Source of the DNA: Glebionis coronaria
Taxonomy: Eukaryota; Streptophyta; Magnoliopsida; Asterales; Asteraceae
Length of the DNA stretch: 64,000 bases
Direction of reading: 5' to 3'
Assembly (NCBI GenBank): GCA_025667525.1
Contig: CM046882.1
Coordinates: 217,666,592-217,730,591, forward strand
Part shown: positions 56,952 through 64,000 of the stretch, piece by piece
Position numbering within the stretch: position 1 is the first letter of the stretch
Layout of the letters: each line of letters begins with the position of its first letter
Notes under the pieces: generated by a model
What the model was told of the DNA's origin: nothing
The model's input: only the letters and a program-made list of their open reading frames with translations
Databases searched by the model: none
Translations under genes and position numbers: made by a program

Positions 56952-59900
56952 GGCATTCAAAAACAGGTCAATGATTATGGATATTGGGACAGTGTATGCT
57001 CTAGACACATGACAGGGAAGGAAGATTATTTAACTAACTTCATTCCCATTAAGGATGGTGATAAGGTATACTTTGGAGGCGGATATGGAACTATCACAGG
57101 CAAAGGAACTCTTCTCACCAAGAACTTGCGTTTTGAAAAAATGTTTCTGGTAAAGGAACTTGATTACAATCTTTTTAGTGTATCACAAGTTTGTGATAAC
57201 AAAAATAAAGTTCTTTTTACTGATACTGAATGCTTGGTGTTAAGCAAGGATTATAAAATCCCAGATGAGAAATATATTTACTATAGAACACCTAGCCATA
57301 AAGACATTTATAATGTGAATCTTAATGGGATTAGGATGAATAATAATGTCATGTTTTTATGCTAAAGCTTCAGTAGATGAGAGTAATCTATGGCACAGGA
57401 GACTAGGGCACATAAACTTTAAGAATATAAACAGGCTTGTGAGACTTGGCTTGGTTGATGGTTTGCTTGAAAAGGCTTTCCACAATGACCACTCTTGTGT
57501 TGCATGTCTTAAAGGCAAGCAGTACAAGGTCTCATTTAAGTCTAAAAAGGTGCACTCTAGTTCTAGACCACTTCACTTGCTGCATATGGACCTGTTTGGT
57601 CCAACTAATATAGAGAGTTTGAATGGTAAATCATACTGCTTTGCCATCACAGATGACTTTTCTAGGTTTACTTGGACTTTCTTTTTAGCTATGAAAAGTG
57701 ACACTGCTGATACTTTAATTGACTTTATTACTCGGATAGAGAAGAAAACTGGTAATGAAGTTAAAATGCTTAGAAGTGATAATGGTGGTGAGTTTAGAAA
57801 TAAACTATTAGATGATTTTTGTGCCAAGAAAGGGATTACTAGGCAGTTTAGTGTTGCCAAAACCCCACAGCAAAATGGGGTTGCTGAGAGAAAGAATAGA
57901 ACCCTAATTGAAGCAGCCAGGACTATGTTGGCTGATGCTCACTTTCCCATTGCTTTTTGGACTGAGGCTGTGAATACAGCTTGTTATGTACTAAAAAGAG
58001 CATTGATCAACAAGATACAGAACAAAACACCTTATGAGTTACTTTGGGGAAGGAAACCTAATATTGGTTTTCTTAAACCCTTTGGTTGTCATGTAGTTGT
58101 ACTTGATACTAGTGATGCCTTAGGTATATTTAGTGCTAAAGGTGATGAAGGCTACTTCATTGGGTATTCAGTGCAGAGAAAGGGATATAGGGTTTACCTT
58201 AAGAAGGAAAAACGTATACTTGAGAGAGTACATGTTAGGTTTTTAGAGAGTAAACCTAGTGATCCTGAAAGTGGTCCAAATTGGTTGTTTGACTTGGAAC
58301 CTCTATCTAGGACTTTAAATTATATGCCTGTCACTAATCCAGACATTGTGAAGGTAACTTTAAATGTTGTGGAAGAACAAGTTTTTGATGTTTCAGGTAC
58401 ACATGTTAATGAAGAGGTTGGATCACAAGAAGACAAGTCATCTTCCATACAAGAGTATGTCACTATCCCCATATGGACACATGCTTTTGCTGCTGCTGCT
58501 GCTGCTGGAAAGGAAAATGGTGGTCCCCAAGTACCACCAGTTAACAACATGCATGGTCCTTCAGGCACTGACAAAGGAAAATCTGGCGCTGACAGGACAA
58601 ATTTAGACGTTGATGGCTCAAACGTTGACAACAACATTTTAGGTGTTGATAACCCAAACGCTGATAATCTTGGTTCAGCCGTTGACCAAACTTTTGAGCA
58701 TATCTTCTCTTCCAATTTTGAACAAGGTGAACCTTCCAATTTACATGAAGAGGTTCATCCTACTATTGATGGAAGAGAGTCTGAAGAAGATATTGACAAC
58801 ATGGATAATGAGATTGAGGACAACAGACTTTTTGAGGGAGGAGTTCTCACGTCTACAATGAAGAATCATCCTCCTTCTCAAATTATTGGGGATGTCATGA
58901 CTCCTGTTCAGACTAGAAGAACTCATCAGAATTTTGGTGGATTTATTGCCAATATACACAAGAAGGTTGATACCCCTCTTGTTCAATCATTATTGTTTGC
59001 CTGTTTTCTATCACAACAGGAACCCAAGAAGATATTTGATGCTCCCAAAGAACCAAGTTGGGTGGAAGCAATGCAGGATGAGCTTCACCAATTTGCAATT
59101 CAGGATGTTTGGGAGCTGGTTGATTGTCCAAGGTATGTAAGACCTATTGGGACAAGATGGGTTCTTAGAGACAAGAGAGATGAAAGACATATTGTGGTCA
59201 GAAACAAGGCACGTTTAATGGCTCAGGGATATATACAAGAGGAAGGGATAGACTATGAGGAGGTCTTTGCACCAGTTGCAAGGATTGAAGCTATAAGGAT
59301 ATTTCTAGCCTATGCTTCCTGCATGGGCTTCACTGTCTATCAAATGGATGTGAAGAGTGCCTTCCTCTATGGAACAATTTTTGAGGAGGTGTATGTGATG
59401 CAGCCTCCTGGTTTTGAAGATCCAGAGAATCCAGACAAGGTGTATAGAGTCAAGAAGGCTATGTATGGACTTCATCAAGCCCCAAGAGCATAGTATGGTA
59501 CATTGTCCACTTATTTGGTGGAAAATGGATTCAAAAGGGGCACCGTAGACCAGACATTATTTACAAAGAAGGCTGGTAAGGATGTCTTACTTATTCAGGT
59601 TTATGTTGATGATATCATCTTTGGATCCACAAATCCAAAGATGAGTGAAGACTTTTCCAAGCTTATGACAAACAAATTCAAGATGAGTGCAATGAGGGAG
59701 ATGAACTTTTTTCTAGGATTACAAGTTCAGTAGAAAGAAGATGGTATCTTCATCTCTCAGGATAAGTATGTAGCAGAGATCTTGAAGAAATTTGGCTTTT
59801 CTCCACATGAAAAGAGAGCTACTACTCCTATGGTTAGAGAACACCCTTGGGGAAAGATTGGAGATGGAAAATATGTGGATGTCAGGCACTATAGATCAAT

Positions 59901-60547
59901 GATTGGTTCATTGATGTATCTCACAGCCTCAAGACCTGACATCATGTTTGCTGTGTGTGCATGTGCACGCCATCAAGTGACTCCCAAAGTGTGTCACCTT
60001 TATGCTGTCAAAAGAATCTTTAGGTACCTTAGACGTTATCCCAATCTTGGCTTGTGGTACCCTAAAGATTCACCTTTGGAGCTTATTGCATATTCAGACA
60101 ATGACTATGGAGGTGATAAGTTTGATAGAAAATCCACAACTGGTGGATGTCAGTTTCTTGGGAGTAGGTTGATATCTTGGCAATGCAAGAAACAAACAGT
60201 GGTAGCCAATTCTACAACTGAAGCTGAGTATGTAGATACATCTGCTTGTTGTGGACAAGTCTTATGGATTCAGAACCAGTTGTTGGATTATGGGTATAAT
60301 TTCATGCATACCAAGATATTTGTTGACAATAACAGCACTTTATGCATTATTAAGAATCATGTACATCATTCTAAAACAAAACACATAGAAATTAGACACC
60401 ATTTTATAAGAGATTGTTTTGAAAAGGGTTTAATACAACCAGATAGGGTTGACACAGAAAAAATGTGTCTGATTTATTGACTAAACCTTTTGATACTGGA
60501 AGGTTCCAATACTTGGTAACAAGTATTGGAATGATCAATCTCACTTA
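56952..60547 (+). pseudogene. pol: Copia E pol, broken
   Basis: Protease motif DSVCSRHMTG (the active-site Gly is Val). Frameshift near 57350; pre-integrase and integrase core with [15 protein letters not shown] and VAERKNRT (all three catalytic residues kept, unlike C); motif-encoded repeats at about 58565-58690; RT with [10 protein letters not shown]; stops at 59491-59493 (Trp in C) and 59731-59733 (Gln in C); RNase H; frameshift near 60462; natural end TAA at 60545-60547. It lies in the -1 (+2) frame relative to gag, as in copia C. Confidence 0.9.
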
Positions 60548-61803
60548 AATATGTGTTTTGGGGACTTTTTGTAATAGTATGTACTGGATAATGCATTTTT
60601 ATTGCTCTTTTTGAGGATTTAGATTTTCCACTATATTTTTTTAACACTAACACTGACAAAGGTTACCTTAACGCTGACAAGTGTTATAGTGACGTTGTCA
60701 GCAATATATTTGTCTAACACTGACAAAGGTTTCCTTAACGCTGACAAGTGTTATCGGGACGTTGTCAGCAACAATGTTAGTTTTGTGGTTTTTAATCTAA
60801 ATGTGCAGGTGGTGTTAGCATTATACCATTGGATACAAAGTTGCTTATGGATCCTTGGGGAATCATTTGAGCATGTTTTTATTTATGGATGATGGTTGTA
60901 ATTTTCTATTCCTATATTGACATAAATTTTTATGTTCATACATATTTTTGAGCAACATATGTATCACAGTTTAAGGGGAGGTTTTAGGAACCTTTAGGAC
61001 TTTTGGGTATTCTTATGATACTCTTATCACAATTCTAGATTGTGTCCACAGGTGAGTATGAGTTAGTTTTACTAAATCATGAGGCACTGCAGCATGCAAA
61101 GTTGATATACTATGCATGCTTCCAAGACATTTTTGGCCTAGAATTGGTTGTGATCTGTTGGGAGCCTTGGGAATGATTTTATCATGGGTTATACCTGGGA
61201 GTAACAAGGAATTTTATGAGATAACTTCCTTGTTAAGAGTTTTGGTTAGCAAGGGACACTAGAGGACTGTTATGTCTATCTTGCATAAGCATGTGTGCAT
61301 AATTGGACAGTGCTTGCCGCCCTATAATAATTATCAACTTATAGGTTATCTTCACTAGGATAAATTACTTTGTTAAGGTCATTTTTCATTTTTATAATCT
61401 TTTACTTTTGGACGCTGACAAGTATTTTTCCAAGCGTTGTTGTGACCAATTTAGACGCTGACATGGCTTTGGCAAACGTTGACAAGAATATAGCCGTTGG
61501 CCGTTGATGGGTTATTTTTGACCGTTGACACTCATTGGGACCTACCCAGTTGTTACTTTTTGACAAATTTTGGGGGCGTAATTTTGGGAGCATATAACTT
61601 TCAATTAATGCATGAGATAACTTATTTTTTTTCAATATTTTCATGATTATATTTTGAAAATAGTTGCCTCATTTTTGACCAATCACATGCATATTTCTCT
61701 CCTATATATTTGGCTCCTGTTTTTAAACAGGGTACCTATCATTCTTGTCTAACAATTTTCACGTATACTTCATCTTTATCAATTATTCAAACAGCTTTCA
61801 ACA
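60548..61803 (+). other. Copia E spacer between pol and post-pol ORF
   Basis: A noncoding stretch of about 1.26 kb, close to the length of the copia C spacer. It contains a 67-bp tandem duplication carrying three motifs per unit (60649-60715, 60716-60782), the internal purine tract TTTAAGGGGAGG at 60970-60981 and a second motif cluster at 61413-61530. Confidence 0.75.
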
Positions 61804-64000
61804 ATGGCACCAAATTTAAACCAAGTGATTTGGTATTGGGATTCAGGAGTCAACACAACATGATAGCATATTTGGACGCTGATGATACTCTGGTTCCCCA
61901 ATACACACAGATGGTGGCGTATTTGAATGCATCCCACATTAGGTATGCTCTTTCTCATGCTCCTCTTATCTTTGTCACACATATTAAACAGTTTTGGAAC
62001 ACTGTAAGTTCCTCAACAGTTAATAAAGTGACTACATTATCATCTATTGTTCATGGGCGTACTTGGGTGGTTACTGAAGCCTTGGTTCGCCAGGCTTTGC
62101 ATCTTGATGATGCAGATGGTATAACCATCCTTTCCATCCATGAAACAGAACAAGGACTATGGGCTTTGCGTTATCCTTTCCCTAATGAGGGAACTTTAAA
62201 CAAATATCATAAGCAGGAGTTTCCCCGAGCCTGGAAGTACCTCATACATGTCATCTTGAAATGTTTGAGGCCCAAGTATACTGCACACAATGAGATTAAT
62301 AGATCCATTGCTAGTGCTATTGTGTACATTGCAACTGGGCAATAGTATAATTATTCTAAAATGATTTTTTTATGGAATGTGTAAAAACAAAGGGAATAAG
62401 ATGACATTAGCTTATCCCAGATTTTTAAAAATGGTTTTTGATGTCCAAAATTACTACACAAGGGATCATGATGATTTTTATGGGATCCCTATGCAAAAGA
62501 AAGCAATTTTTACAAAGATGAACTCACCTCCTCACCGTGACTTACCCCTCACCCCAGCTATGATTGTTGTCATTGAAGCAGCACAAACCCAACCAGACCC
62601 ACAACCCCAACTTGACCCAATAACTGAACCTTTACCTTCACCTCAACACATGAAAATTAACAAAGAACCCTTTGACGCTGACAAATTAAATGTTGGCATT
62701 GACACAACCCTAACTTGACCCAATACCTTAACCTTTACCTTCACCTCAACACATGCAAATTGACAAAGAACCCTTTGACGCTGACACATTAAATGTTGGC
62801 GTTGACACACCTAATCCAAACGTTGACACCATTCCTTCACAGACCCAAACACCCCTTAACAAACCCACATCCATCCAATCCACATCATCTTCTACCCTAC
62901 CACAATATAGGTTGCAAAAACACCAAAGGACTACTGGAGTGTTCTCCTCTAGTGGTCCTAGCCATGTAGCAGAGAGAACCACCACCACAAGTGTGGTTGG
63001 TGCTATGGATGAGGCTGGGACTATTGGTTCTGGCTTAGATGCAGGCCAAGACAATCCTAACATCTTTAAGACCTCATCCATGCCCCATGAATCTAACTTG
63101 GGAGGTCAAATACCTATTTTAGAGGAGGGCAGATTGGAACCAATGACATTAATGGAATTGACGGCTGTCTGCATTAGCTTGCAAAAGCAAAATGCAGACT
63201 TGGTACATATTGTCAGTACATAAGGCCTTGAAGTCAAGCAATTGAGGGAGAGGATTGTTATTTTGGAAAATGCTAGCACAAGGCGTGAGATGGAGGAATC
63301 TTCCAAAGGGGAGGATGAACAGATAAATGTGAGTGATAAGGGCTCACATGATGGTGAATCTTTGGGTGTTGCTGAAGCCCTAACTAGTTTGAAGAAGCAA
63401 CCAGGTTTGTTAGATCTTTGGTAACTCCTACAAATTTAGACTTGTCCTTTACAGCCATGTTGGAGCAAATAACAAGAGGCGCTGAGACAGGTAATTTGGG
63501 CGTTGACAAGCAAAATTTGAACGCTGACACACCAAGCACTGACAAAAGCAAAGTGGGCGCTAACAAGACAAATATGAACGTTGACAGACCTGCAGATGAG
63601 GTTGATGTATTCTAGTCATCATCCATCATCAAAGAAGTTTCTTCACAGGTATTACCATTATCTTTACCCATCATTGATCCACTAGATAAGGGTAAAGGAA
63701 AAATGGTAGAGGTAGAAGTTCCAAAGGATGCAGCAAAGGTTGAGTTTGATAGAAGGTTGGCTGCACAACTTGTGGAACAATAAACAAAGAAGGTTGGTGA
63801 ATCACCATTTGTTTCCACTTCAGAAGAACAAGAAGGAAGTGATGAAGCTAGTTCAGACTCAAGTGTGATGATTATAGAACAACCAGAAAGACTTGAGTAT
63901 GGTGATGAGTTGGAAAGAGAGAAGCTGAATGAGTTGAAATTGCAAGTAGATTTTGACATGCCAGAAGTTGTTCAGATGTACCAAGCTTGGGAAGATAGGC
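61804..64000 (+). pseudogene. Copia E post-pol (env-position) ORF, broken and cut by window end
   Basis: The likely ATG at 61804 is followed within a few codons by a frameshift. The good frame then reads GFRSQHNMIAYLDADD, HIKQFWNTVSS, VVTEALVRQALHLDD and WKYLIHVILKCLRP. A stop is at 62343 and a frame change near 62375. A 103-bp tandem duplication (about 62611-62816) breaks the Pro-rich region. The coiled coil LTAVCISLQKQNADLV is at about 63160-63212, a stop near 63221, motif-encoded repeats at 63478-63592, and stops near 63615 and 63781. It is homologous throughout to 26939-30004 in copia C. Function unknown. Confidence 0.78.
62611..62816 (+). repeat. 103-bp tandem duplication in copia E post-pol ORF
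   Basis: Two units at offset 103 (both contain CTTGACCCAATA and CCTTTGACGCTGACA). 103 is not a multiple of 3, so the duplication shifts the frame. Copia C has one unit at the homologous place. Confidence 0.85.

Larger units (their letters stand above)
53558..64000 (+). mobile_element. Copia E: same family as copia C, degraded, cut by window end
   Basis: Plus strand: 5' LTR 53558-54073, PBS, gag, pol, spacer, post-pol ORF, with the 3' end outside the window. Order, motif clusters, spacer and gag tail all match copia C in inverted orientation. It carries many more stops and frameshifts than C and its LTR differs more from C's than C's two LTRs do from each other, so it is an older, separate insertion. 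Confidence 0.92.

Overview
The window is plant nuclear DNA made entirely of LTR retrotransposons, most of them nested in one another. No host gene, rRNA, tRNA gene or CRISPR array was found. The coding families are Ty3/gypsy chromoviruses with a C-terminal chromodomain-like tail (Tekay/Del type), an Athila-type gypsy relic, and Ty1/copia elements of the large-gag, Sirevirus-like kind with an extra ORF after pol. Recalled family resemblance of the copia Cys/His-rich block and the post-pol ORF points to Asteraceae (lettuce, Artemisia, Tanacetum group). That host call is an inference, not a measurement.

Layout: (1) T1, a + strand Tekay-type gypsy element at 1-10764 whose 5' LTR is cut by the window edge. 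Its visible LTRs align without net indels and I counted 8 differences by eye in 2411 bp, so it is young. (2) An Athila-type gypsy relic on the - strand at 10765-12886. (3) Copia A, + strand, 12887-18709, inserted in the Athila protease; its post-pol part reappears at 49667-50825. (4) Gypsy B, - strand, inserted in the copia A RT. It has an LTR at 18710-21890, a decayed interior to 25933, and a second LTR split into 25934-26361 and about 38345-39370. (5) Copia C, - strand, 26362-38339, inserted inside B's second LTR. (6) Gypsy D, - strand, 39371-49666, inserted further along the same B LTR. A deletion then fused D's truncated 5' LTR to the 3' part of copia A. (7) F, 50826-53557, an AT-rich stretch I could not identify. 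(8) Copia E, + strand, 53558-64000, the same family as C but more decayed and cut by the window end.

LTR divergence agrees with the nesting: about 3.7% for B in the part compared, about 1.5% for C, about 1.6% for D, about 0.33% for T1. All counts are by eye.

Most unusual signals. First, T1 gag is interrupted by three short GT-AG intervals (85, 74 and 73 bp). Removing them puts capsid, zinc knuckle, protease and RT in one frame, which suggests splicing decides between Gag and Gag-Pol. Second, in C and E a short motif (consensus RCGYTGACAR) recurs in clusters in the LTR promoter region, coding regions and untranslated spacers. Third, the end of the C/E Gag carries a roughly 29-residue segment resembling the start of copia RT. 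Fourth, a splice-acceptor-like sequence is conserved between gag and pol in C and E.
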